In this document: in pieces, positions 34,704 through 43,951 of the stretch | Layout: each line of letters opens with the position of its first letter | Numbering within the stretch: the first letter of the stretch is position 1 | DNA from: an uncultured Sutterella sp. | GTDB lineage: Bacteria > Pseudomonadota > Gammaproteobacteria > Burkholderiales > Burkholderiaceae_F | DNA: 64,000 nucleotides | Assembly: GCA_900545275.1 (NCBI GenBank) | Contig: UQYG01000005.1 | Location: forward strand, 109,613-173,612 | Direction: 5' to 3' | The notes under the pieces: generated by a model | What the model was told of the DNA's origin: nothing | The model's database searches: none | The model's input: only the letters and a program-made list of their open reading frames with translations | Program-made: the position numbers and the translations under genes

Positions 34704-35660
34704 ATGACGACGGAACAGAACGACAATCTCGAGGCGATGCTCTCGAACCTCAACCTTTCCACGCCCGCCGTGCCCGAGGGCTTTCGCTGCGGCTACGTCG
34801 CGGTCGTCGGACGCCCCAACGTCGGAAAGTCGACCCTGATTAACGCGCTCATCGGCGAAAAGGTGTCGATCACGTCGCGAAAGCCGCAGACGACGCGAGA
34901 CCGCGTTTTGGGCGTCGTGACGAAGGAGGACGCGCAGTACGTCTTCGTCGACACCCCGGGCTTTCAGACGAAGGAGGGCTCGCAGCTCATCCGCCGCATG
35001 AACCGCACGGTCCGCTCGACCTTGGCGGACGTCGACGCCGTGATCTTCGTGATCGAAGCCAACGGTTGGCGACCGGCGGACCTTGAAGTCCTCAAGCTTT
35101 TGCCGCGCGACGCGAAGAACGTGATTCTCGCCTTGAACAAGACGGACCTCTCGAAAAACCGCGACGCGCTTTTGCCCCTCATGGCCGCGTCGATGGAGAA
35201 GTTCCCGTTTGCGGCCATCGTGCCGGTTTCGGCAGAAAAGGGGCGGCAGCTTCCGGAACTCCTTGAGGAAGTGAAGAAATTCCTCCCCGAGAGCGTGCCC
35301 TACTTTGATCCCGACCTCTACACGGACCGGTCGCCGCGCTATATGGCGGCCGAAACGATCCGCGAAAAGGCCTTCCGACTCCTCGGGGACGAGCTTCCCT
35401 ACGGCGTCGCCGTCACGATCGACAAGTGGTCGGAGACGGAAGAGGGTGCCGAAATCATCGCGGGCCTCATCGTCGAGCGCGAAAGCCACAAGGCGATCGT
35501 GATCGGTGAGAAGGGCGGCAAGCTTCGCGAAATTTCGCGCCTTGCGCGCGCCGACATCGCGACGATGCTCGGAAAACGCGTCTACCTTGAAGTGTGGGTG
35601 CGCGTGCGCCGCGGCTGGTCCGACGACGTGAAGGCCCTCAAGACCCTCGGCTATGACTGA
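34704..35660 (+). CDS. era: GTPase Era
   Basis: Era binds 16S rRNA and matures the 30S subunit. The 318-residue protein has G1 GRPNVGKST, G3 DTPG, G4 NKTD and a C-terminal KH domain with VIGEKGGKLREI. It has about 20 extra N-terminal residues compared with E. coli Era. Its last 8 nt overlap the recO start. Confidence 0.96.
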   Translation: MTTEQNDNLEAMLSNLNLSTPAVPEGFRCGYVAVVGRPNVGKSTLINALIGEKVSITSRKPQTTRDRVLGVVTKEDAQYVFVDTPGFQTKEGSQLIRRMNRTVRSTLADVDAVIFVIEANGWRPADLEVLKLLPRDAKNVILALNKTDLSKNRDALLPLMAASMEKFPFAAIVPVSAEKGRQLPELLEEVKKFLPESVPYFDPDLYTDRSPRYMAAETIREKAFRLLGDELPYGVAVTIDKWSETEEGAEIIAGLIVERESHKAIVIGEKGGKLREISRLARADIATMLGKRVYLEVWVRVRRGWSDDVKALKTLGYD

Positions 35661-36483
35661 TCCGCGCCGTCGCGGGACGACGGGCTCGCAGCTCGAGCGT
35701 AGCTCGAGTCTAGAGAACGTGCTCTGGCGCAACCGGGCGGTGGCGGAGCGTCTCGCGGAATTCGAGGCAGCGGCTTCTGGAGTGAAACACGGGGCGGCGG
35801 CCCGCGTCAACCGGGAACCGGGCTTCATTCTTCACTCGCGTCCCTGGAGCGAGTCGAGCCTTCTTCTGGACGTGCTCACGCGCGACTACGGCCGCGTATT
35901 TCTCGTCGCCAAAGGGGCAAAGCGCCCCTCGGCGCAGTACCGGGGGCTCCTGCAGGCCTTCTGTCCGCTGCTTTTTACCTGGAGCGGGAAGAAGGAGGCG
36001 AAGAACCTCATCCGAGTCGACTGGCTCGGAAGTCTCGAGCCCGTCGACGGAGAGGGGCTCTTTTCGGGGTTTTACGTCAACGAACTCATTCTTCGCTTTA
36101 CCGAACGGGAAGATCCGCACCAGGGGCTCTTTGACGCCTATGTGAAGGTGTTGGGGGCGCTCTCGGGCCCCGGACCGCTGCGGCAGCCCGCCCTTCGGAT
36201 TTTCGAGACGGCGCTTCTTTCCATGCTCGGCTGGGCGATCGTGCGCGACCGCGCGAACGCGCCCCGCTACCGCTTTTCCGAGGGACGCCTCGAAGGGGTC
36301 GACGCTCCCGCGGGTGAGGGACTCTTTTCGAGAACCGCCGTCGAAGCGCTTCTTTCGGGAACCTTCGGTCCCGAAGTCGACATGCGCGAAGTGCGCCGCC
36401 TCATCCGCACGGTGATCGACTACCACATGGACGGGCGCGACGTGAACACGCGGCGCGTTCTCTCGGAATTGCGACAGTACTGA
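35653..36483 (+). CDS. recO: DNA repair protein RecO
   Basis: RecO helps load RecA onto SSB-coated single-stranded DNA. The OB-fold domain is recognisable from RVNREPGFILHSRPWSESSLLLDVLTRD onward (about residue 54) with the KGAKRP motif. The C-terminal helical domain follows. The 276-residue reading starts inside era (8-nt overlap) and gives about 50 residues before the OB fold that I do not recognise. A later start would shorten this, but no other ATG precedes the conserved part, so either the extension is real or an alternative start codon is used. Confidence 0.88.
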   Translation: MTDPRRRGTTGSQLERSSSLENVLWRNRAVAERLAEFEAAASGVKHGAAARVNREPGFILHSRPWSESSLLLDVLTRDYGRVFLVAKGAKRPSAQYRGLLQAFCPLLFTWSGKKEAKNLIRVDWLGSLEPVDGEGLFSGFYVNELILRFTEREDPHQGLFDAYVKVLGALSGPGPLRQPALRIFETALLSMLGWAIVRDRANAPRYRFSEGRLEGVDAPAGEGLFSRTAVEALLSGTFGPEVDMREVRRLIRTVIDYHMDGRDVNTRRVLSELRQY

Positions 36484-36576
36484 CGCGACGGTCCCTCGCG
36501 GGCCGCACCAAGACAATCCCGCGCAGGTGTATCCTACGGGTTCAACCTCGCGGACCAACGAATTTACTCAAGGAAC

Positions 36577-37578
36577 ATGACGGAACAGGAAATCGTTCGA
36601 AGCCTCGGCCCCGTATGCATCGACCTCGAAGGGACGACGCTCACCGAACGGGAAGAACAACTCTTGAAGCATCCGCTCGTCGGGATGGTGATCCTTTTCA
36701 CGCGCAACTACACCTCTCGCGATCAGCTCGCCGAACTGACGGCGGCGATTCATGAGCGCCGCCCGGGGATCGTCATCGCGGTCGACCATGAAGGCGGCCG
36801 CGTGCAACGCTTCCGCGAAGGATTCACGCAGATCCCTTCGATGCGCGAACTCGCAGTCGGTCCGAACGTTGCCGCGCGCTACCGCGCCGCGGGCGTGGTC
36901 CTCGCGCATGAACTGCGCACGGCCGGGGTCGACATGACCTTCGCGCCCGTGCTTGACGTCGACTACGGCCGTTCGGGCGTGATCGGCGACCGCAGTCTCG
37001 GCACGACCCCCGCGCTCGTGACGAACCATGCGCGAAGCCTCATCGACGGTCTCGCCGAAGCCGGCATGGCCGCCTGCGGCAAGCACTTCCCCGGCCACGG
37101 TTGGGCGGAGGCGGACAGCCACACGTCGCTGCCGCGCGACGACCGGCCCGCCGACAAGGTGCTGCGCGACGCCGAACCCTATCGGCTTCTCACGGGGTTG
37201 CCCGCCGTCATGACGGCGCACGTCGCCTATGATGCGTTCCAGGGAGAGATCGCCACCTTCTCGTCGGGGTTGCTCAAGGACGTTCTGCGCCAGAAGTTCG
37301 GGTTCACGGGACTCGTCTTCTCGGACGACCTCACGATGAAGGGCGCCGACGTGGGACCGATCGAAGAGCGCGCGGCCCGCGCGCTCGCGGCGGGTTGCGA
37401 CGTGCTCCTCGCCTGCAACGCCCCCGCCGAAATGGACCGGCTCCTTGCGAACCTTGTCTGGGAGCGCAACGACGTCTTCCATTCGCGCTTCATGAAGATT
37501 CTTCCGGGCGAGGACCTCGTCACGCCCACGCGCTACGAGGACGCGCTCGGACTTCTCCCGACCGCCGCCGCGGCCTGA
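36577..37578 (+). CDS. nagZ: Beta-N-acetylhexosaminidase NagZ
   Basis: NagZ removes N-acetylglucosamine from anhydromuropeptides during cytoplasmic peptidoglycan recycling. The 333-residue family-3 glycoside hydrolase has VDHEGGRVQRF, the KHFPGHG catalytic-loop motif and the nucleophile Asp in FSDDLTMKG. No signal peptide is present, as expected. AAGGA lies before the ATG. pncB follows after 23 nt. Confidence 0.95.
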   Translation: MTEQEIVRSLGPVCIDLEGTTLTEREEQLLKHPLVGMVILFTRNYTSRDQLAELTAAIHERRPGIVIAVDHEGGRVQRFREGFTQIPSMRELAVGPNVAARYRAAGVVLAHELRTAGVDMTFAPVLDVDYGRSGVIGDRSLGTTPALVTNHARSLIDGLAEAGMAACGKHFPGHGWAEADSHTSLPRDDRPADKVLRDAEPYRLLTGLPAVMTAHVAYDAFQGEIATFSSGLLKDVLRQKFGFTGLVFSDDLTMKGADVGPIEERAARALAAGCDVLLACNAPAEMDRLLANLVWERNDVFHSRFMKILPGEDLVTPTRYEDALGLLPTAAAA

Positions 37579-37601
37579 GAAACTTGGATTAAGGAGGGAG
37601 C

Positions 37602-38804
37602 ATGATCATTCAATCCCTGCTCGACACGGATCTCTACAAGTTCACGATGCAGCAGTGCGTGCTGCATCAGTTTCCGGCGGCCGAAGTGGCCTACCGCTTC
37701 AAGTGCCGAACGCCCGGCATCGATCTGCGTCCCTTCCTTGAGGAACTTCAGGCGGAAATCGATTCGCTCTGCAACCTCTACTTCCGCGAGGAGGAGCTCG
37801 CCTATCTCGCCGGACTTCGGTTCATGAAGTCCGACTTCATCGAGTTTCTGAGCCTCTTTCATCTGAAGCGCAAGTACGTTACGGTTGAGGCAAGCGACGA
37901 CTTTCCCTGCGGGATCGACATCCGCGTCGAGGGGCCGTGGCTCCATACGATCCTCTTTGAAATTCCGATCCTCGCGATCGTAAACGAAGTCTACTTCCGC
38001 AACCTCCATCCCGATCTTTCGGACGACGAGGGGTTGAAGCGCCTCAACGCCAAGATCGACCTCATCCTCGAGGAGCCCGACAACGGGGATCTGCGCATTT
38101 CCGACTACGGCACGCGCCGGCGTTTCTCGCGCGACTGGCAGGATCGCGTCGTGGGGATCCTGAAGGAGCGCCTCGGCGCGCATCTGGCGGGAACTTCGAA
38201 CGTGGCGCTCGCCAAAAAGTACGGTCTCATTCCGCTCGGCACCATGGCGCACGAATACCTGCAGGCCTGTCAGGCTCTGGGACCGCGTCTTCGCGACAGC
38301 CAGGTCTACGGCTTTGAGATGTGGGCCAAGGAGTACCGAGGAGACCTCGGCATTGCGCTTTCCGACGTCTACGGGTCGGAACCCTTCTTCCGGGACTTCG
38401 ACATGTTCTTCTGCAAGCTCTTTGACGGCGCGCGCCACGACTCGGGGGATCCCTTCCTCTGGGGCGAGCGCATGATCGAGCACTGGAGGAAGAACAAGTG
38501 CGACCCGCACAGCAAGACCCTCATCTTCTCGGACGGCCTCACCGTGCCGCGCGTGATCGATCTTTACCGGCGCTTTCACGGACGCGTGGGGCTGGGTTTC
38601 GGCATCGGCACCAATTTGATGAATGACAAAGGACCCACTCCCCTTAACGTTGTCATTAAAATGGTACGGGCGAACGGGCAGCCCGTGGCGAAAATTTCCG
38701 ATGCGCCCGAGAAGGGCATGTGCGAGGACGAAAGCTATCTTCGCTACCTTCGTCAGGTCTTCGGAATTCCCGAACCGCTCGATGCTCCGAATCGTGCCAA
38801 ATAA
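37602..38804 (+). CDS. pncB: Nicotinate phosphoribosyltransferase
   Basis: PncB converts nicotinate and PRPP to nicotinate mononucleotide for NAD salvage. The 400-residue protein starts LLDTDLYKFTMQQ, a family hallmark. It has GTMAHEYLQA, the RHDSGDP substrate block and the GIGTNLMND phosphate-binding loop. AAGGAGG precedes the ATG by 7 nt. It is probably co-transcribed with nagZ. Confidence 0.95.
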   Translation: MIIQSLLDTDLYKFTMQQCVLHQFPAAEVAYRFKCRTPGIDLRPFLEELQAEIDSLCNLYFREEELAYLAGLRFMKSDFIEFLSLFHLKRKYVTVEASDDFPCGIDIRVEGPWLHTILFEIPILAIVNEVYFRNLHPDLSDDEGLKRLNAKIDLILEEPDNGDLRISDYGTRRRFSRDWQDRVVGILKERLGAHLAGTSNVALAKKYGLIPLGTMAHEYLQACQALGPRLRDSQVYGFEMWAKEYRGDLGIALSDVYGSEPFFRDFDMFFCKLFDGARHDSGDPFLWGERMIEHWRKNKCDPHSKTLIFSDGLTVPRVIDLYRRFHGRVGLGFGIGTNLMNDKGPTPLNVVIKMVRANGQPVAKISDAPEKGMCEDESYLRYLRQVFGIPEPLDAPNRAK

Positions 38805-38989
38805 TTCAAAATTGAGAAAAATGGCGGATTTTCGCTGATCTTTTCGTGAAAATCGTGTAGTTTCAAGCTTTTTGCGGCGGAATGACCATCGAGCCGAAGA
38901 GAGCGTTCCGCCTTTTTTCCAAACCCCTGACGCCGATCCGTTCATCCCTCGACTTTCGACGGGCGGCGTTCTTCTCTGGGAGTTTCATC

Positions 38990-40408
38990 GTGTCTCTTAC
39001 GACTCTGCGTCGGGCGGCCCTGGGTTCGCTTCTTCTTCTGCCGGGTCTCGTCCTCGCTTCCGAAGGCATGAACGGTGCCGAGCTCAGTCTTCCCTGGGCC
39101 ATTCCGTTTGCCGGCATTCTTCTCTCCATCGCGCTCTTTCCCCTTTTCCTTCCGAGCTTCTGGCACCATCATTTCGGAAAGGTCTCGCTCTTCTGGGCCG
39201 CGGCCTGCGCCATTCCGCTCGGGATCGCCTTCGGCGCCTCCGCCGCCTTTGACGAGGTGATCCACATTCTCCTCGCCGACTATCTGCCCTTCCTCATCTT
39301 CGTGGGCGCGCTCTTTACGGTGGCGGGCGGCATTCACGTGCGCGGGAGTTTCGTGGGCCGTCCGATCGTCAACACGGTCTTTCTGGGGCTCGGCGCCGTG
39401 CTCGCGAATCTCATGGGCACGACGGGCGCGGCGATGCTTCTGATCCGTCCGCTCATCTCCGCCAACGAAGGGCGCACGAGGAAGATCCACACCTTCATCT
39501 TCTTCATCTTCTTGGTCGCCAACGTCGGCGGAGCGCTCACGCCTCTGGGCGATCCGCCTCTCTTCTTGGGTTTCCTGCGCGGCGTCGAATTCTTCTGGAC
39601 GGCCGAACATCTCTTTGCGCCGTGGATCTTCACGGTGGCGATCCTGCTTGCGATCTACTTCCTGATCGACTCGGTCATGTTCAAGAAGGACGTGGCGGCG
39701 GGCGAATTTCGTCCGTCCGATGAGAAGAAGGCCTTCGGCATCGACGGCAAGATCAACATCCTTTTCCTCGCCGTGATCGTTTCGGCCGTGCTCATGTCGG
39801 GCATCTGGAATCCGGGCGTGGAATTCACCTTCCTCGGCGTGCACTTCACGCTGCAGAACATCGCCCGCGACGTGATCTTCCTCGCCACCGCCGGCGCCTC
39901 CGTCGCGCTCACCGCCAAGAGCGTGCGCGAAGCCAACCAGTTCACCTGGGATCCGATTCTCGAAGTCGGCAAGCTCTTCTTCGGCATCTTCGTGTGCATG
40001 GTGCCGGTCCTCAAGATGCTCGCCGCGAGCGATCAGGGCGCCTTCGCGCCGCTCGTCGCGCTCGTTTCGAACGCCGACGGTTCGTTCAACAACACCTTCT
40101 ACTTCTGGCTCACGGGCACGATGTCGGCCTTCCTCGACAACGCGCCGACCTATCTCGCCTACTTCAGCCTTGCGGGCGGCGATCCGGTGGAACTCATGAC
40201 CACGCACTCGCACACCCTGATGGCGATTTCGCTCGGTTCGGTCTTCATGGGGGCCATGACCTACATCGGGAACGCGCCCAACTTCATGACGGTCGCGATC
40301 TGCAACGAACGCGGCGTCAAGATGCCGACCTTCTTCGGATACATGATCTGGTCGGTCGGGATCCTCGTCCCGGTCTTCCTCGCGATGGATCTGATCTTCG
40401 TCGCCTGA
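38990..40408 (+). CDS. Sodium:proton antiporter-like membrane protein (NhaD/CitM superfamily)
   Basis: This polytopic inner-membrane protein has about 12 helices. Its TPLGDPPLFLGFL and FLDNAPTYLAYF blocks are typical of the NhaD/ArsB-like ion-transporter superfamily and of a sodium:proton antiporter subfamily common in anaerobes. Several starts are possible. I chose GTG at 38990, with GGGAG 8-12 nt upstream, which yields 472 residues and a signal-like first helix. The ATG at 38882 would add 36 residues. Substrate assignment (Na+/H+) is from family resemblance only. Confidence 0.75.
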   Translation: MSLTTLRRAALGSLLLLPGLVLASEGMNGAELSLPWAIPFAGILLSIALFPLFLPSFWHHHFGKVSLFWAAACAIPLGIAFGASAAFDEVIHILLADYLPFLIFVGALFTVAGGIHVRGSFVGRPIVNTVFLGLGAVLANLMGTTGAAMLLIRPLISANEGRTRKIHTFIFFIFLVANVGGALTPLGDPPLFLGFLRGVEFFWTAEHLFAPWIFTVAILLAIYFLIDSVMFKKDVAAGEFRPSDEKKAFGIDGKINILFLAVIVSAVLMSGIWNPGVEFTFLGVHFTLQNIARDVIFLATAGASVALTAKSVREANQFTWDPILEVGKLFFGIFVCMVPVLKMLAASDQGAFAPLVALVSNADGSFNNTFYFWLTGTMSAFLDNAPTYLAYFSLAGGDPVELMTTHSHTLMAISLGSVFMGAMTYIGNAPNFMTVAICNERGVKMPTFFGYMIWSVGILVPVFLAMDLIFVA

Positions 40409-40424
40409 TAATCCACCTCGACGC

Positions 40425-40461
40425 GCCCGAAAGTCCCGCCCGGGATTTTCGGGCCTTTTTC
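40425..40461 (+). terminator. Terminator after the antiporter gene
   Basis: GCCCGAAA.TCCCG/CGGGA.TTTTCGGGC is followed by CTTTTT. The ABC permease gene starts only 5 nt further on, so that gene needs read-through or a promoter within this region. Confidence 0.8.
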
Positions 40462-40465
40462 TCTC

Positions 40466-41221
40466 ATGCGGCTTCTTCGCTACTCCATTCTTCCTCTTCT
40501 GATCCTGGGGCTCTGGTGGTTCGCGACCCGGAATGGTTCCATTCCGGCGATCCTTCTGCCTGCGCCCGCCGACGTGTGGCGCGCCGCCCTCGAACTCTTT
40601 GCGTCGGGGGAGGGCTTTCGACATGCGGGGACGTCGCTTCTGCGCGTATTCGCGGGCTACGGCATTTCGAGTCTCGCGGCCCTCATGCTCGCCGCGCTTC
40701 TCGCGCGCTCTCCCAAACTCGAAGCGGGCGCTCACGTCGTTTTGGAGTCGCTTCGCGTCGTACCGCCCCTGTCTCTCATTCCCCTTCTGATCCTCTGGCT
40801 CGGGATCGATGAGGCGCCGAAGCTTGCGATCGTGGTGCTCGCAAGCTTCTTTCCGATTTATCTCTCGACGATCGCCGCCCTGAAGTCGGCCGAAGTCCGC
40901 TACGGGGAACTCGCCGATTATCTCGCGCTCACGCCCTCGGAGCGCCTTCGGCACGTGCTTCTGCCGGGCGCCGCTCCGCAGATTCTGACGGGACTTCGCC
41001 TCGGATTCGGCTACGCCTGGCGCGCGCTCGTAGGGGCGGAGTTGATCGCGGCGAGTTCGGGACTCGGCTACCTCATTGAAGACGCCGGAGCGCTCATGCA
41101 CACGGACGTGGTGATGGTGGGGATCCTCACGATCGCGCTTCTCGGCGTGGGACTCGACGCGCTCTACAAGCGTCTCATCGAAAAGCTTGTTCCCTGGGCG
41201 AAGACGGAGGAAAGAAAATGA
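40466..41221 (+). CDS. ABC transporter permease, nitrate/sulfonate/taurine type
   Basis: This 251-residue permease of the SsuC/TauC type has about six membrane helices and the EAA-type loop (ELADYLALTPSERLRHVLLPGAAPQI). It starts right after a terminator hairpin and overlaps the ATPase gene by 4 nt. No periplasmic binding protein is encoded beside it, so the substrate is unknown; aliphatic sulfonates, taurine, pyrimidine precursors and riboflavin-like compounds are all carried by relatives. Confidence 0.85.
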   Translation: MRLLRYSILPLLILGLWWFATRNGSIPAILLPAPADVWRAALELFASGEGFRHAGTSLLRVFAGYGISSLAALMLAALLARSPKLEAGAHVVLESLRVVPPLSLIPLLILWLGIDEAPKLAIVVLASFFPIYLSTIAALKSAEVRYGELADYLALTPSERLRHVLLPGAAPQILTGLRLGFGYAWRALVGAELIAASSGLGYLIEDAGALMHTDVVMVGILTIALLGVGLDALYKRLIEKLVPWAKTEERK

Positions 41222-41961
41222 GGGGAGTGAACGTTCACTTTCATTCTCTGACGCAGCGCTTCGAACGAAAGGACGGGAGCTCGGTCGTGACGCCGATTTC
41301 GGATCTCTCGCTCACGCTCGAAGCGGGCAGCGTCACGGCGCTTCTCGGGCGCTCGGGCTGCGGCAAGACGACGCTTCTTCGAATCACGGCGGGGCTTCTC
41401 GCGTCCACTTCGGGACGTGTGGAATTTGATCCGCCGGCGCCGCGCATCGGGATGGTCTTTCAGGAACCCAAGCTTCTTCCCTGGAAGACGGTCGCGGAAA
41501 ACGTGGCGCTCGCCGTGCGGCATCTCCCGGAAAAGGAGCGCAACGACCGCGTTTTGGAAGTGCTCGAACGCGTAGGACTTTCCGCCTGGAAGGACGCGCT
41601 TCCTGGCTTCATCTCGGGCGGCATGGCGCAGCGCGCGGGGCTTGCCCGGGCGCTCGTCTCGGATCCGGCGCTCCTTCTCATGGACGAACCCTTCGGGGCG
41701 CTCGACGCCTTGACGCGTTTGACGCTGCAGGACGAATGCCTGCGGCTCTTTGCCAAGTCCGACATGACGGTCTTTCTCATCACGCACGACGCGCGCGAGG
41801 CCGTTCGTCTGGCCGACCGCATCCTCGTCCTTGACGAAGGGGCGATAACGCTCGACATGCCGCTTACGCTTTCGCAGCCGCGCGCGCCGGAAGATCCGGC
41901 TCTGGCCGCGGCGGAGAGGAGAGTGCTCGACGCAATCTTTCGAAGGGACGCGACCCGATGA
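41218..41961 (+). CDS. ABC transporter ATP-binding protein
   Basis: This 247-residue ATPase has Walker A GRSGCGKTT (about 45-53), a Q-loop (FQEPKLLPW), signature ISGGMAQR and Walker B LLLMDEPFGALD. It is of the SsuB/TauB kind. It overlaps the permease by 4 nt and the small downstream gene by 4 nt, which implies translational coupling of three genes. Confidence 0.9.
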   Translation: MRGVNVHFHSLTQRFERKDGSSVVTPISDLSLTLEAGSVTALLGRSGCGKTTLLRITAGLLASTSGRVEFDPPAPRIGMVFQEPKLLPWKTVAENVALAVRHLPEKERNDRVLEVLERVGLSAWKDALPGFISGGMAQRAGLARALVSDPALLLMDEPFGALDALTRLTLQDECLRLFAKSDMTVFLITHDAREAVRLADRILVLDEGAITLDMPLTLSQPRAPEDPALAAAERRVLDAIFRRDATR

Positions 41962-42377
41962 GTGCAACGCGACCATCCAAAACCGCCCTCGAACTTCTCA
42001 CCCTCTGGTTTGAGGAGGAGTTTGCCAAGGGGCGTTGCGACGCCTGGAAGCGCTTCTTTGACGAAGGCGTGACTGTGACGACGGCAAGAGGAGAGGTTCT
42101 TGCGACGCTTGCCGACTGGTGCGCGGCCTATGCCCGAAACGTCAACGACCGACCGCTTGTCGGAGTGACGGTGACGGCGTCTTTCGGAGAGGGGCCGGAG
42201 AAGGCGGCTCTCTTTTGGGAAGCGAAGGGCGAGACGGGACTTCCCGTTCAGGGAGCTTTTCTGGTCGAGTGCAAGGCGGGGCGCATCGAGAAACAGCTTT
42301 GTTTTGAAAGCGCACCTGAAAATGAGGCGCCGCTGGAAGACGACGGAGCGCTTCCCGACGGGAACTGGTGGTTCTGA
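41958..42377 (+). CDS. Small NTF2/SnoaL-like protein of unknown function
   Basis: This 139-residue cytoplasmic protein has an N-terminal helix pair (LELLTLWFEEEF, DAWKRFFDEGVTV), a hydrophobic strand region and an acidic tail. The order is reminiscent of the NTF2/SnoaL-like cone fold. That is a weak resemblance judged by eye. It overlaps the ABC ATPase gene by 4 nt, so it probably serves the same pathway, for instance modifying or binding the transported compound. Confidence 0.65.
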   Translation: MSATRPSKTALELLTLWFEEEFAKGRCDAWKRFFDEGVTVTTARGEVLATLADWCAAYARNVNDRPLVGVTVTASFGEGPEKAALFWEAKGETGLPVQGAFLVECKAGRIEKQLCFESAPENEAPLEDDGALPDGNWWF

Positions 42378-42401
42378 CCTTCAATTCTCTCGGAACAAAG
42401 A

Positions 42402-42434
42402 AAATCGGCCGAACTTCCTTGTGAAGCTCGGCCG
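42402..42434 (-). terminator. Terminator after tsaD
   Basis: On the minus strand CGGCCGAGCTTC/GAAGTTCGGCCG is followed by ATTTTC. It may also end the plus-strand ABC unit. Confidence 0.75.
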
Positions 42435-42439
42435 TTTCG

Positions 42440-43480
42440 TCAGAGGCGCTCCGTATCGGTGAGCTGCCAACGGGGTTTGACGCCGAAGGCGCCTTTCCCG
42501 CGCAGGCTCTCGAGCGCTTCGGGCGTCATGCGCTCGAAGCGCGCAAGCCCGGCCGCCGCGATCATGGCGCCGTTGTCGGTGCAAAGCCGCATGGGCGGGA
42601 AGAAGATTTCTCCGCGGCGCTTCTTCACTTCCGAAATGAGACGTTCGCGAAGCTGACGGTTGGCGGAAACGCCCCCCGCCACGACGACGCGCTTCAATTT
42701 CGTCTCTTTCATGGCACGGATGAGCTTGGCGGCGAGCACGTCGGTGACGGCGTCGACAAAGCCTCGCGCAAGGTCGGCGCGGAAGACCTCGTCCTCGGGG
42801 TTCGGCGCGTTGCGAACCGCCGTGAGGACACTCGTTTTGAGGCCCGAAAAGCTCATGTCGAGGTTCGGACTGTGGATCATGGGGCGCGCGAGTTCGATCG
42901 CTCCGGAACGACCTTTGTCGGCCAAGGCCGAAACGGCGGGGCCGCCCGGGTAGGGAAGGCCCAAGAGCTGCGCGGTCTTGTCGAAGGCTTCGCCCGCGGC
43001 GTCGTCCAAGGTCTGGCCGAGCATTTCGTAGCGACCGAAGGATTCGACGCGCATGATCTGCGTGTGTCCGCCCGAAACGAGAAGGGCGAGGAAGGGGAAT
43101 TCCGGCTTCGGGTCGGCCAGACGCGCGGCAAGGAGATGCCCTTCGAGGTGATGAATGCCGATCACCGGGATCTCCAGCGCCCAGGCGATCGCGTGCGCGA
43201 CCGAAGCGCCGACGAGCAGGGCGCCCGCCAAACCGGGGCCTTCCGTCACGGCGATGCCGTCCAGGTCTTCGCGGCGCTTGCCCGCCTTGGCGAGGACTTC
43301 GTCGGCAAGCGCCACCGCGCGGCGGATGTGGTCGCGGCTCGCGAGTTCGGGCACCACGCCTCCGTAGGCGCGGTGCATGTCGATCTGAGTGTGGAGGGCG
43401 TCCGCAAGGAGCCCTTCCTTGTCCGAAATCAGGGCCACGCCCGTTTCGTCGCAGGAGGATTCGATACCGAGAATAAGCAT
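42440..43480 (-). CDS. tsaD: tRNA N6-adenosine threonylcarbamoyltransferase
   Basis: TsaD transfers the threonylcarbamoyl group to A37 of ANN-decoding tRNAs. The 346-residue protein begins LGIESSCDETGVAL, a family hallmark, and has the metal-binding HHLEGH motif (near 110-115), SGGHTQ, and a C-terminal GGVSANRQLR and DNGAMIA. It is divergent from rpsU, an arrangement seen in many proteobacteria. The Shine-Dalgarno is weak. Confidence 0.96.
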   Translation of the reverse strand: MLILGIESSCDETGVALISDKEGLLADALHTQIDMHRAYGGVVPELASRDHIRRAVALADEVLAKAGKRREDLDGIAVTEGPGLAGALLVGASVAHAIAWALEIPVIGIHHLEGHLLAARLADPKPEFPFLALLVSGGHTQIMRVESFGRYEMLGQTLDDAAGEAFDKTAQLLGLPYPGGPAVSALADKGRSGAIELARPMIHSPNLDMSFSGLKTSVLTAVRNAPNPEDEVFRADLARGFVDAVTDVLAAKLIRAMKETKLKRVVVAGGVSANRQLRERLISEVKKRRGEIFFPPMRLCTDNGAMIAAAGLARFERMTPEALESLRGKGAFGVKPRWQLTDTERL

Positions 43481-43539
43481 AGTGTGGGCATTGTAGAGAT
43501 TTTCCGCATGCGGGATGGGAAAAAATTGTGCTCAACGGT

Positions 43540-43569
43540 TTGCAGTGAACCTTCGGTTTGTGGCAAAAT
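43540..43569 (+). promoter_or_regulatory. Possible rpsU promoter
   Basis: TTGCAG (43540-43545) and CAAAAT (43564-43569) are spaced by 18 bp in the tsaD-rpsU divergent region. The match is modest. Confidence 0.4.
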
Positions 43570-43660
43570 CCTTTACTTTCCTGTGACCGTTCTTGCCCCG
43601 GAACCAGAACGTCACCCTTGTCCATAGTCATTTCCGGGTCATCACACAACTGAGGTTTGA

Positions 43661-43873
43661 ATGCCTACCATTCGCGTCAAAGAAAACGAACCGTTTGAAG
43701 TGGCCCTCCGTCGTTTCAAGCGCACCATTGAAAAGTCCGGCCTTCTCACGGAACTCCGCGCCCGCGAGTTCTATGAAAAGCCCACCGCCGAACGCAAGCG
43801 CAAGAAGGCTGCCGCCGTCAAGCGCCACTACAAGCGTCTTCGCAGCATGATGCTGCCGAAGAAGCTCTACTAA
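43661..43873 (+). CDS. rpsU: 30S ribosomal protein S21
   Basis: This 70-residue, very basic small-subunit protein is intact (MPTIRVKENEPFEVALRRFK, then KRKKAAAVKRHYKR). It heads the macromolecular-synthesis cluster rpsU-yqeY-dnaG-rpoD, which ties translation, replication and transcription. GAGG precedes the ATG. Confidence 0.97.
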   Translation: MPTIRVKENEPFEVALRRFKRTIEKSGLLTELRAREFYEKPTAERKRKKAAAVKRHYKRLRSMMLPKKLY

Positions 43874-43951
43874 TTCGGTTTTTCCCCGAATTCGTTCGCG
43901 AAGGGACTTCTCCCTTCGACACTCAAAACTTTTCCCTCACGAAGGATGGTG

